A stretch of 64,000 nucleotides of DNA, taken from assembly GCF_001258055.1 (NCBI RefSeq), contig NZ_CVRM01000031.1, forward strand, positions 310,001 through 374,000. Direction: 5' to 3'. The translations under genes were made by a program, and so were the position numbers. Of this stretch, positions 8,696-17,922 are shown piece after piece. The DNA comes from Phaeobacter italicus (GTDB lineage: Bacteria > Pseudomonadota > Alphaproteobacteria > Rhodobacterales > Rhodobacteraceae). The notes under the pieces are model-generated. The model was not told the origin of the DNA, ran no database searches, and was given only the letters and a program-made list of their open reading frames with translations. Every line of letters starts with the position of its first letter. Within the stretch, counting starts at the first letter, position 1.

Positions 8696-11600
8696 CTACT
8701 CTGCGGCCTCCGCTTGTCGGGAGGCACTGGACTGTCGGAACGCATCCCGGTCGGCAGCGTCGAGGCGGGCTTTTACCTCTGCGGCCAGTACGCTGACATT
8801 TGGAACCAGAACCATGCTGTCATGATCACCCGGCACCTCGACCACCTCGATGTTGCGGGCAAAGCGGGTCCAGTCGTTGTCTTCAAAGACATATTCGCGT
8901 TCGGCACTGACCCAATTGCCCCCGGACACCGGCCAATGACGATCCAGTGGCGGACGGAACAGCGTCAGCGGTCCTTCCCATGGGCGTAAATCGTAAACCG
9001 GCAGCGCGGCCCGGAACGCCAGTTCGACCTTTCGGTTGTTGAAAGCGGGCAGAGTGCCGTCTTCTGCGGGGCGGTCGCGACGCTTTTCGATCTCCCATGC
9101 GATCCGGTTGCTCAGCCATTCGCCGAGATAGCCCAGTCCCTTGCGACGTAGTTCAGCCCATTTGATCAGCGCCTTGTCATGACGACTGAGCTCAGGGCGC
9201 ATCGGCAGCGGTGTATCGAGCAGGATCAGGGCATCGGTTTCCTCGCCTGCCTGCTTGAGCTGCTGCGCCATTTCATAGGCGGTCAGCCCCCCGCCAGAGA
9301 AGCCGCCCAGCAGATAGGGGCCTTCGGGTTGGACACTGCGAATTTCAGCGAGATAGTCGCGCGCAGCATCGTCGAGACGGTCATGCGGCGCCTCCTCTCC
9401 GATCAGGCCCTTGGCCTGCAGCCCATAGACCGGGCGGTCCTTGCCAACCATCAGGGCAAGATGGCGCAGGTTCAGGACATTGCCGAACATGCCCGCCACA
9501 AGGAAGAAAGGCCGCCGGCCGGTGCCATCACCGGGGTGCAGCTGCACCAGATGGGTGTGGCGTGCCGCGTCCTGTGTCGATCCGGCTTCATCGTCAGAGG
9601 ATGCATCTGTTGTCAGCCCCCCGCCGGTTCGGGCGATAATGATCTCGGCCAGTTTTGCCACTGATGGGGCCTCAAAGAGGGTGGAGATGGCCAGATCGAC
9701 GCCAAAGGTGCGTTTGATCTGCGCAAACAGTCGCACGGCAATCAGCGAGTGCCCGCCAAGGTCAAAGAAACTGTCCTCCACCCCGATCTGTGAGACGCCG
9801 AGCAGACGGGCGAACTGTGCGGCGATGTCTTCTTCTACCGCGTTGCGAGGCGCGATGTAGTCGGTATCGAGCTGCGGTCTGGCAAAGCTCTGATCGGTTG
9901 TGGCCTGTGCCTTGGGTGGTTGATCGGCCTCGGCAATCAGGTCCGGCAGATGAAGCGAAGAGACGACCACTTGGCTCAGGTCGGTCGCAAGCGCGCGTCG
10001 CAGTGCCTCTGGTCCCTCTTCGGCGCGGATGCCGTTTGCGATATTGCGGTGCAGACGACGTTCCTCGGGGGAAAGGGGCTGCGCGTGATTGGCGCTGGCC
10101 AGCCCCAGATCCGCTGTTGTGGCATCCACCGTGTTGACAGGCGCAGAGGCAACCGGCCCGCTCATTTGTTGCATTCGGAAGCCGTGAATTTCGACCAGAA
10201 CAGCGCCGTCCGGGGCGCAAAGGGTGATGTCAAAGCGCGCGGCGCCAGCTGCGCTGTCGCGAAGGCGCATGTGGCTGACAATCTCGGACCCTTTGGTGGC
10301 GGGCAGGGCGGCATGGATACACAGGCTGTCATAGGACACCGGCACCCACAGGGAAGCATCGCGGTAAGTCGGCGCGAGGTCGATGGCCCAGCCAGTGGCC
10401 AGATCCATCAAGCCAGGTGGTAGCAAGGTGGCGTCTGCGCTGGCAGCATCCGGCAGGCGCAGACGCGCGAGACCTTCGCCGTTGCCGCGCCGCATCTCCT
10501 GCAGCGCGTGCCAGCGCGGACCAAAGTCAAGGTTGGCCTCTTGCGGGGCCATCAGTCGATCACCAGCGGCATCGGCAACTGCGCTGCAGCGCGCGCTGAT
10601 CTCAGCAATCGGCAGCGGGGCGGGGTGTTCCGGTGCTGCGTCGGTGACCAGCACCGCCTGGACGTGCAGGGCGTAGCCTTCAGCAACTTCGCTGAACACG
10701 GCAAACTCATAGCCCTGTTCAACCGCGGTCAGGCGCACGACAATGCCGACAGGGCGGGCTGCCGTGACAATCAGCGGGCGCAGAAAATACAGCTCACGGA
10801 TCTCAAATGGCGCCTCGTGGCCCAGCTCTGCCAGGGCTTCGGCTGCATACTCGATATAGCCGGTGCCAGGCACCAATGCGGTGCCCTCCCTTGTCCTGTG
10901 TTCCGCAAGCAGCCATTGATCGTCTGTCAGGCGGCGATGGAACAGGACAGCGCCATCGCTGGCAAATTGACGGCTGTCAAACAGCGGTTGGCTGGATGGC
11001 TGTTCCTGTGGTGTCTCGCTTCCCGAGCGCGCATCCATCGCGTCTGCGGCCATGCCGACATCCGCCCAGACCCCCCAATCGATCGCAAGCACTCTGGTTT
11101 TGCTGTCACGGCGCGCGGCATGGTGGCGGGCAAAGGCATTGAGATATTCGTTGGCCGCCACATAATCGACCTGTCCGATGGGTCGCGTCACCGCAGAGGA
11201 GGAGGAAAACAGGACCATGACCTCCAGCTGATCCGGACCAAACAGGTCCGAGATGACCCGCAGCCCGCTCACCTTCGGGGCGAGCACCTGTGCGATGTCC
11301 TCCTCGGTCTTGGCAAGAACCGGCGCATCGTTGATCTGACCTGCGCCATGAATGACGCCCGTGATGGGACCGAATTCGGCCTCTGCACTGGCGACGGCCG
11401 CGCGCATCTGTTCGCTGTTGCAGACATCCGCAGCCAGCGACAGGACACGTCCCTTGCCGATCGCTTCCAGCTGCTGCACTGCGCGGATGCGCTGGGATTG
11501 TACATTGGCGGGGCTGTGGCGGTTCAGATGGGTATCCCAAGTCTCGCGCGGGGGCAGGCCCGCACGCGAAATGAGCACCACATTCGCGGCATAGTTCCGC

Positions 11601-14600
11601 ATCAGATCGGCTGCGATCGTGCGCCCAATACCGCCGTAGCCCCCGGTAATCAGATATGTGCCACCATTTCGGAAGCAGGGTGCGTCCGTGTCCGTCTCAT
11701 CCGCTTTTGCAAGAGGAATGGTTCGCCAGCGCAGAGAATGACGCCGCCCATCCCGGATCAGCGCGATGTCATTTGCAGGCTCTGCCAGTAGATCCTCCAG
11801 AAGTGGCGACAATGGCAGTTCTGTTTCCTGATCAGACAACAGTCGGCGCAGCCCGGTAGGCCGCTGTGGCAGCTCAATGTCCAACGCTGCACAGGTGAGC
11901 CCGGCCACCTCGCGGGGCAGAACACCTGCGGGCCCCGCAATCATTGCCTTTTCCGGATAGGGCAGGGGTTCGTCGCGCAGTTGGGCCGCGCCTGTGGTCA
12001 TGACGCAGAGGTGGATGGGATGGGGCAGATCAATTTGAGCAAGCGCCTGACCAAGTGCTGTCAGGGCGTAAAACCCCATCTCCAGATTGCGGTCAAAGAA
12101 GGACGCACCGGGGCGGAAGCTCTCTTTCTGCGTGACCAGCCAGAAATGGCCAATGCGGGTTGGCATCAGATCGCCATCTGCCAGATCGGAGAACAGCGCG
12201 TCATAGCCTGCGCGTCCCTGTTCGGGAGCAAGCATAAAGCGGGTTTCGCTCAGCCTTGCGTAGGTGTCGCCGGGAACCACGTGCACGACCCTGTGTCCCG
12301 CGTCTTCAAGCCTGCTGGCAAGCGCTGCGGCGAGTCCGGTGTCATCCTCAAAGAACAGCCAGGTTTCAGGGTGGCGGTTCAGATCGTCCTCGACATCAAT
12401 ATCGCAGCTTGCAAAGGCAGGCCGCCAGGCTGGGCGATATCCCCAGTCGCGGATGTCCTCGTGGCGGGCGGGGGCGCTATAGGTCTGTTCCGCTGCCTTT
12501 TCCTTGGCCGGTTCGATGAAATAATGACTGCGCTGAAAGGCGTAGGTGGGAAGGGGCAGGCGGCTGCGGCGTGCATCGCCCCAGATCTGATCCCAATCCG
12601 CCTCGTAACCGCAGGCCCACAAACGGCCGATCACACCAAAGAAGTAGGCATCATCCGCGACGTCCTGTTCCGGGTGGCGCAGGGAGGATAACACCTGTCC
12701 CGGCTTTACCTGTGGCGCCATCTGAGCCAGTGATGACAGCGCTTTGCCGGGACCAACCTCAAGGAAGATGCGGTTGGGAACCGCGGCAAGCGTGTCGATG
12801 CAATCGGCAAACATCACAGTGTTGCGCAGTTGGCCGACCCAATAGTCCGGATCCGTCGCCTCTGACGCGGTCAGCGCCTTGCCGCTACGATTTGAGATAA
12901 TCGGCAGATTTGGCGGCGTGAGCGTCAAACCCTTCAGGAACTGGCGATACTCCTCCAGAATGCCGTCCAACATCCGGCTGTGGGCAGCGATGTCGATCTG
13001 GATGCGTTGGTGATCGATATCTTTGGCCGTCAGCTGCGCAGACAGCGCATCAAGGGCATCTTGCGGTCCGGACACGGCTGTCAGGTTGGGGGCGTTGACG
13101 CTGGCAATATCAAGATCAGGACTGATCAGGGCCTCGACATCCTGCAGCGGAAGAGAAATCGAAAGCATGCCGCCTTCGGGCACATTGTCAAAGAGACGAC
13201 CGCGCAACAGGATCAGGTCGATGCAGGCCTCAAACGACAAGACGCCGGCAAGGCAGGCGGCTGTGTTTTCGCCCATCGAATGCCCGACCAGTGCCGCCGG
13301 GCGCACGCCCCAGCTGATCCACAACTGAGCAAGGGCGTATTCGACAATCATGATCAGCGGCAGCTGTACGGAGGGTTGTTGCAGGCGGGCATTTGCTGCC
13401 GCCTCGTCGCCATCCTCTGCCAGCCAAATTGCGCGGATGTCATAGTCCAGCTGGTTTTGCAGATGGTCGAGCCCCCGGTCCATCCAATCGGCAAAGACCG
13501 GTTCTGTCTCATAAAGATCGCGGGCCATGCCTGCGTATTGTGCGCCGCCTCCCGGGAACATGAAGACGGTTTCTGGCGTGCCGTCCAGACGGTCATGGGT
13601 GAAGACCTTGCGGGGATCAGCCTCTGTCAGCAGCGCGGCCGCTTCTTCGGCGGTTTCCGCAACCAGAGTGCGGCGTTTGGCAAAACCGCGTCGCCCTTCC
13701 TTTAGCGTGTAGGCGACATCTGCCAGATCAAGACCGGGATTGGCCTTCAGGTGGTCGGCCAGGGCATTGGCATTTGCATCAAGCGCAGCTTTGGACTGGC
13801 CGGAAATGCACAGGATGTGGAATGGGAAATCGCTTTCCTCGGAAGGCGGGCGGGCAGGGGCCTCTTCCAGAATGACGTGGGCGTTCGTGCCACCCACGCC
13901 GAGAGAATTGACACCGGCGCGGCGCGGTCCCTTATGGGACGTCCAGGCCGTCAGCGCAGAATTGACGCGAAACGGGGAGCCATCAAAGTCGATGGCTGGG
14001 TTGGGGGCCTCATACCCCAACGATGGGGGGATTTCGCCGTGGTGCAGTGCCAGTGCGGTTTTGGTCAGGCTGACCACCCCCGCTGCGGTATCGAGGTGGC
14101 CAATGTTGGTTTTGACCGACCCGATACGGCAAAAGCCCGCGGCGTCGGTGCTGTCGCGGTAGGCTTCCGTCAAAGCGGTAACCTCGATCGGGTCGCCAAG
14201 ATAGGTGCCGGTGCCGTGGCATTCGACATAGTCAATGGTTTCGGCCGGTGTTTTTGCTGTATCCAGCGCCTTGCGGACGGCCTTGGCCTGGCCGCCGACA
14301 GAGGGCGCAAGGTAGCCCGCCTTATCGGCCCCGTCGTTATTGATCGCCGACCCTTTGATAACGGCCCAGATGTGGTCACCGTCTGCGATTGCGTCTTCCA
14401 GCCGACGCAGGGCAACCGCCCCCGCGCCAGAACCGAACACAGTGCCCTGCGCGCGGTGATCGAATGCGTGGCAATGCCCGTCGGGTGAAAGGATTTCGTT
14501 TTCCTTGAACAGGTATCCCCGACCTTGTGGCAGTTCGATCGTCACGCCACCGGCGATTGCCATTTCACACTCGCCTTCGCGCAGGGCCTTGCTGGCGTAG

Positions 14601-15256
14601 TGGACCGCGACCAAAGACGTGGAACACGCGGTCTGAATGTTGACCGAAGGGCCGCTGAGATCAAAGACATGGCTGACGCGGGTGGACAGGAAATCCTTGT
14701 CATTGCCGGTATGACGCAAAAGGAACATGCCGACGTCATCGACCAATCCACGGTTTGAGCAGATGTTGAAATAGAAATAGCTGCCCATGCCACAGCCCGC
14801 ATAGACCCCGATGGGGCCGTTCAGGCTCTCTGGGGGGTGGCCTGCGTTTTCCATAGCCCCCCAGGCAACTTCAAGAAACTTGCGGTGCTGAGGGTCAAGG
14901 ATTGCGGCCTCCTTGGGGCTGAAGCCAAAGAAGTCTGCGTCAAATTCCGCATAGCCATCCAGTGATGCAGTGGCGCGGACATAATTGGGGTCACTCAGCG
15001 TGTCGGGGTCTTCCCCGGCGGCGATCAGCTCTTCATCGGTGACGGGGCGGATGGACTCGATTCCATCGCGCAAATTGTTCCAGAATTCAGCCGGAGACGC
15101 CGCTCCGGGCACGCACAGGGACATACCGACAATAGCGATGTCGCCGCTGTAGCGCGTGTCGTCAAACGGTTTGGATCCAGAATTTCCCAATGCCCCAATC
15201 GCCTTTAAATCATGTGCCCCGATCCGGCGTGCCGGTCGCGGCAGGTTCGCTACCAA
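8696..15256 (-). CDS. Type I polyketide synthase: KS-AT-KR-DH-ACP-TE
   Basis: This is a single-module PKS of up to 2186 residues. Ketosynthase: C211 (TACSTS), H347 (ECHGTGT) and H387 (TNIGH). Acyltransferase: S660 in GHSMGE; the usual HAFH/YASH specificity motif reads IAAH, so the extender is probably malonyl but not certain. A structural KR half (about 930-1180) precedes the catalytic KR (TGGYGGIG 1204-1211, serines 1351-1354, Y1365, N1369). A dehydratase-type double hotdog follows (H1453, D1618), with one residue more than usual between His and Gly of its motif. ACP S1837 and a type I thioesterase (S1987 in GFSGGG, H2145 in GDHDS) complete the chain. DH after KR is unlike the standard DH-KR order. 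The frame opens at TTG 15256 right after a stop. An internal TTG at 15190 behind AAAGGCG is an alternative start. First gene of the operon. Confidence 0.93.
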   Translation of the reverse strand: MVANLPRPARRIGAHDLKAIGALGNSGSKPFDDTRYSGDIAIVGMSLCVPGAASPAEFWNNLRDGIESIRPVTDEELIAAGEDPDTLSDPNYVRATASLDGYAEFDADFFGFSPKEAAILDPQHRKFLEVAWGAMENAGHPPESLNGPIGVYAGCGMGSYFYFNICSNRGLVDDVGMFLLRHTGNDKDFLSTRVSHVFDLSGPSVNIQTACSTSLVAVHYASKALREGECEMAIAGGVTIELPQGRGYLFKENEILSPDGHCHAFDHRAQGTVFGSGAGAVALRRLEDAIADGDHIWAVIKGSAINNDGADKAGYLAPSVGGQAKAVRKALDTAKTPAETIDYVECHGTGTYLGDPIEVTALTEAYRDSTDAAGFCRIGSVKTNIGHLDTAAGVVSLTKTALALHHGEIPPSLGYEAPNPAIDFDGSPFRVNSALTAWTSHKGPRRAGVNSLGVGGTNAHVILEEAPARPPSEESDFPFHILCISGQSKAALDANANALADHLKANPGLDLADVAYTLKEGRRGFAKRRTLVAETAEEAAALLTEADPRKVFTHDRLDGTPETVFMFPGGGAQYAGMARDLYETEPVFADWMDRGLDHLQNQLDYDIRAIWLAEDGDEAAANARLQQPSVQLPLIMIVEYALAQLWISWGVRPAALVGHSMGENTAACLAGVLSFEACIDLILLRGRLFDNVPEGGMLSISLPLQDVEALISPDLDIASVNAPNLTAVSGPQDALDALSAQLTAKDIDHQRIQIDIAAHSRMLDGILEEYRQFLKGLTLTPPNLPIISNRSGKALTASEATDPDYWVGQLRNTVMFADCIDTLAAVPNRIFLEVGPGKALSSLAQMAPQVKPGQVLSSLRHPEQDVADDAYFFGVIGRLWACGYEADWDQIWGDARRSRLPLPTYAFQRSHYFIEPAKEKAAEQTYSAPARHEDIRDWGYRPAWRPAFASCDIDVEDDLNRHPETWLFFEDDTGLAAALASRLEDAGHRVVHVVPGDTYARLSETRFMLAPEQGRAGYDALFSDLADGDLMPTRIGHFWLVTQKESFRPGASFFDRNLEMGFYALTALGQALAQIDLPHPIHLCVMTTGAAQLRDEPLPYPEKAMIAGPAGVLPREVAGLTCAALDIELPQRPTGLRRLLSDQETELPLSPLLEDLLAEPANDIALIRDGRRHSLRWRTIPLAKADETDTDAPCFRNGGTYLITGGYGGIGRTIAADLMRNYAANVVLISRAGLPPRETWDTHLNRHSPANVQSQRIRAVQQLEAIGKGRVLSLAADVCNSEQMRAAVASAEAEFGPITGVIHGAGQINDAPVLAKTEEDIAQVLAPKVSGLRVISDLFGPDQLEVMVLFSSSSAVTRPIGQVDYVAANEYLNAFARHHAARRDSKTRVLAIDWGVWADVGMAADAMDARSGSETPQEQPSSQPLFDSRQFASDGAVLFHRRLTDDQWLLAEHRTREGTALVPGTGYIEYAAEALAELGHEAPFEIRELYFLRPLIVTAARPVGIVVRLTAVEQGYEFAVFSEVAEGYALHVQAVLVTDAAPEHPAPLPIAEISARCSAVADAAGDRLMAPQEANLDFGPRWHALQEMRRGNGEGLARLRLPDAASADATLLPPGLMDLATGWAIDLAPTYRDASLWVPVSYDSLCIHAALPATKGSEIVSHMRLRDSAAGAARFDITLCAPDGAVLVEIHGFRMQQMSGPVASAPVNTVDATTADLGLASANHAQPLSPEERRLHRNIANGIRAEEGPEALRRALATDLSQVVVSSLHLPDLIAEADQPPKAQATTDQSFARPQLDTDYIAPRNAVEEDIAAQFARLLGVSQIGVEDSFFDLGGHSLIAVRLFAQIKRTFGVDLAISTLFEAPSVAKLAEIIIARTGGGLTTDASSDDEAGSTQDAARHTHLVQLHPGDGTGRRPFFLVAGMFGNVLNLRHLALMVGKDRPVYGLQAKGLIGEEAPHDRLDDAARDYLAEIRSVQPEGPYLLGGFSGGGLTAYEMAQQLKQAGEETDALILLDTPLPMRPELSRHDKALIKWAELRRKGLGYLGEWLSNRIAWEIEKRRDRPAEDGTLPAFNNRKVELAFRAALPVYDLRPWEGPLTLFRPPLDRHWPVSGGNWVSAEREYVFEDNDWTRFARNIEVVEVPGDHDSMVLVPNVSVLAAEVKARLDAADRDAFRQSSASRQAEAAE

Positions 15257-15390
15257 TCAACAACACAGGCCAGACCTCTGCAGAGATCCAGCAATGGTGG
15301 CACAAATTGGTCCCCAACATGTGAACAGAGCGTACGCACGTCAGCCCCCTTGCCGACATCCACCCCGAGCGCATAGCGCACCGTGCCTAA

Positions 15391-15407
15391 ATTATACGGT
15401 AACGTTA
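15391..15407 (-). promoter_or_regulatory. Candidate promoter and operator of the PKS/NRPS operon
   Basis: On the minus strand the 213-base gap before the PKS gene contains a perfect TATAAT (15396 to 15391). I see no good -35 box at 16-18 bases. The gap to any -35 is instead occupied by a TAACGTTA palindrome (15400-15407). A strong -10 without a -35 fits an activator-dependent promoter, with the palindrome as a possible operator. A transcript from here would have a leader of roughly 130 bases before the TTG start. No lux-box-like repeat was recognised. Confidence 0.4.
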
Positions 15408-15469
15408 GGGACGAAATGTGTCCAATTGCGCCAAAAAAACGAAGAGTTTAAGGCGCCGCAGCCGAGGAG

Positions 15470-16933
15470 TCAGATCACGCTGCGGGGCTTGTTTGTCACC
15501 CCTTGTTGGGCCATTGCCTGCTGGCCCTCGAACAACGCGCGCTTCGGCTCGAACAGGCCGGGGTATCGCAATCGTTCTGCGTAGCCGAGCACAGATCCCG
15601 CACACAGCCAGGTCACCGGTGTCAGCGTGGCGTTCAAGAGCATATCCACCAGGGTGGCTGCCAGCATCAGGGCCAGCGGCGCCGCATATGGAGACACATC
15701 GGCAGGCGCGCGTTTGCGGATCTCGCTCCAGAGCAGCACAAGTGGGCCAGCCAAGAGCCCCATTTCCGCGATGTAGCCCACCCAGCCGTAGGTGCCAAAG
15801 ACCAGGATCCAACGCCCGTCAGGAATTGAGACGATTTCGCCTGTTTCGCTGTGCCGTACCAGATTGCGGCCCCAGCCGCCCCATCCAAACCACGGCTTTT
15901 CTGCTGCACGATCAAGCATCAGGCCTTCGTTGGTGAAACGAAAGCCGAGCGACTGCGCCCGTTCGGGGCTGAAGGCCTGAGCCTTGGCGAGAATGGCATC
16001 AACGGGCACCACACCAAAATTGCGCAACATCGGGTAGACGATCGCTATGATGCCCAGCGTCAGCGCGAGCCGCATCTGCCAACGATAAGAGGCCATCGCG
16101 ACAAAGGGTGTGAAAATCAGGCCGTAAACCAGGGATGCAATGCTCTTGCACAGGATCAAAACACCGAAAAGGTAGACAGCAGCCAAGGCAAAGCGACGTT
16201 TGTCTGGCCCATCGGCCGCCCGGGCCAGAGCGGTGGCCGACAAAAGGGTCATCAGGACGAACAGTGCCAGCCACAGACTGTGAGGCAGGAACACGATGGG
16301 TCGGAAACCACCTTGGCGGATGGTCTGGCTGAAGTCATGCTGGAAAAAACCGTAGATCCAGGTGTTCAGCTGCGGGCTGAAACGGACTTCGAACAGTGAG
16401 GGGATGGAATACACCAACCCAGCCACCATCAGCGTCATCACAAGCGTTTTCTGTTGGGCCTCGCTTGATAGATAGCGGCGGCCAAGAAAGAAAGGCAGCA
16501 GGAAAATCAACTGGTTGATCATCACCGACCCCAGATCCCGCCAGCGGAGTTCGGGCAGAGCGTAGGTCGGGAAGACGATAGGCGCCGCATCCTCGAGAAC
16601 CCGGAAAATGATCGGATCCCCATTGGTCAATACTGTCGCGATGACAGAGCCGAGAAACAACGCGACGAGCGCACGCATGATGGGCTGGCGGGGCCAGATT
16701 TCGACCTTTTTGCCCAATAGGTAGACGCAGATGACAAAGGCCACGACAGACGGGATGGAATCCTTGTCCATGTCCGGAACCAACGGCAGGTCGAATACGG
16801 CGATCGGGGGCAGGAACAGATAGCCACCGATGATTGTCCACAAAATGGCGTGCTGAAGCGACAGCCGTTGAAACAAGCCAAAAGCAACCGCCGGCCAGGC
16901 GATCAGCATCAGATATGCCAGCGCATTGGGCAT
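15470..16933 (-). CDS. Wzy/O-antigen-ligase-like integral membrane protein
   Basis: This is a 487-residue polytopic membrane protein with about ten or more hydrophobic segments spread over its length. Around residue 355 lies a hydrophilic block with the pattern NEGLMLDRAAEKPWFGWGGWG. That is the Wzy_C signature of O-antigen ligases and polysaccharide polymerases, which join or polymerise lipid-linked sugars at the periplasmic face. The ATG at 16933 is preferred over in-frame openings up to 17029 because the upstream extension is Arg/Pro-rich and a modest ribosome site precedes 16933. It lies 213 bases upstream of the PKS on the same strand and is divergent from a WecG-type gene, so it belongs with the glycosyltransferases. 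It could also hand a glycosylated cluster product to a carrier; that is only an inference. Confidence 0.78.
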   Translation of the reverse strand: MPNALAYLMLIAWPAVAFGLFQRLSLQHAILWTIIGGYLFLPPIAVFDLPLVPDMDKDSIPSVVAFVICVYLLGKKVEIWPRQPIMRALVALFLGSVIATVLTNGDPIIFRVLEDAAPIVFPTYALPELRWRDLGSVMINQLIFLLPFFLGRRYLSSEAQQKTLVMTLMVAGLVYSIPSLFEVRFSPQLNTWIYGFFQHDFSQTIRQGGFRPIVFLPHSLWLALFVLMTLLSATALARAADGPDKRRFALAAVYLFGVLILCKSIASLVYGLIFTPFVAMASYRWQMRLALTLGIIAIVYPMLRNFGVVPVDAILAKAQAFSPERAQSLGFRFTNEGLMLDRAAEKPWFGWGGWGRNLVRHSETGEIVSIPDGRWILVFGTYGWVGYIAEMGLLAGPLVLLWSEIRKRAPADVSPYAAPLALMLAATLVDMLLNATLTPVTWLCAGSVLGYAERLRYPGLFEPKRALFEGQQAMAQQGVTNKPRSVI

Positions 16934-17164
16934 TGCTCGTCTTTGTGGCCTCGTCTTGTCCGACCTAACAGGCGCTGGGCCGAATGGTCTCGGTATGGGC
17001 TCAGTTCTGGCGCAATCTGGCCGTTTCAATCGTTAAGTTTAACCATAGTTCCCGCATCTGTCGCGCGCATTCGTCTATAGAGGTAAACTCTTGCTCGGAT
17101 GTGGTGTCCGTGTGATCGAGGACGTGTCGGATGCAGGCTCTGGGGCAGAAAATGGGGCAAGGTC

Positions 17165-17917
17165 GTGTATTTTGATTTCAAGGACGTTCGGATTGACGTC
17201 AATATCGCTGACCGCACCCGGTTGGAGCAGGCGGTCATGGGCCATTTCCAGACGCGCCGCGGGTTTGCTCTTGCCACGGTGAATCTCGATCATCTGGTCA
17301 AGATGAAGGCCTCGGACTCTTTTCTGAAAGCCTATGCCGCGCAGGATTTCGTGGTGGCAGATGGTCGACCGATCGTCTGGCTGTCACGGCTCGCGCAGCG
17401 GCCCGTGTCGCTCATGCCGGGGTCTGACATGGTGGTACCATTGTGCCAGTGGGCCGCTCGGGCCGGGGTGCCGGTCGCATTCGTGGGTAGCACAGATGTT
17501 GCCCTTCGCGACGCTGCCGAGGCGCTGAAAGCTGAAGTGCCGGGGCTGGAGGTCAACTGGTGTCATGCGCCCTCGGGTGTGTTTGATCCTGCCAGCGATG
17601 AAGCTGCCGACATCCTGCAAGAGCTCGCCCGTCGGAAGATCGGTCTTTGTTTTCTGGCGCTGGGAGCCCCAAAGCAAGAGGCGATGGCCGCGCGCGGTCG
17701 TGCCCTTTCGCCCGAGGTGGGATTTGCCTCTGTCGGGGCCGGGTTGGATTTTCTGGGCGGGCACCAGAAGCGCGCACCAAAACTGGTGCGGGATCTTGCG
17801 CTGGAATGGGCGTGGCGTTGGCTCTGGAGCCCGCGTCGGCTAGGCCCGAGATATCTGAAATGCCTTGCGATCCTGCCCGGTCAGCTGCTGCACGCGCTGA
17901 GACTGCGTCATCCTTAG
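17165..17917 (+). CDS. WecG/TagA/CpsF family glycosyltransferase
   Basis: This 250-residue enzyme belongs to the family that adds N-acetylmannosamine-type or glucose-type sugars to undecaprenyl-linked precursors of exopolysaccharide, teichoic acid or enterobacterial common antigen. Family blocks are visible: TVNLDHL near the N-terminus, VVADGRPIVW, the MPGSDMV block, and LGAPKQEAMAARGR, whose G-x-P-K-Q-E is the most conserved patch. The C-terminus is rich in Trp and Arg (WAWRWLWSPRR), fitting membrane contact. The GTG at 17165 gives a normal family N-terminus. An ATG at 17099 in the same frame would add 22 residues of atypical Cys/Trp/Arg-rich sequence. The gene is convergent with the next glycosyltransferase, with only five bases between stops. 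Confidence 0.86.
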   Translation: MYFDFKDVRIDVNIADRTRLEQAVMGHFQTRRGFALATVNLDHLVKMKASDSFLKAYAAQDFVVADGRPIVWLSRLAQRPVSLMPGSDMVVPLCQWAARAGVPVAFVGSTDVALRDAAEALKAEVPGLEVNWCHAPSGVFDPASDEAADILQELARRKIGLCFLALGAPKQEAMAARGRALSPEVGFASVGAGLDFLGGHQKRAPKLVRDLALEWAWRWLWSPRRLGPRYLKCLAILPGQLLHALRLRHP

Positions 17918-17922
17918 ACGCG

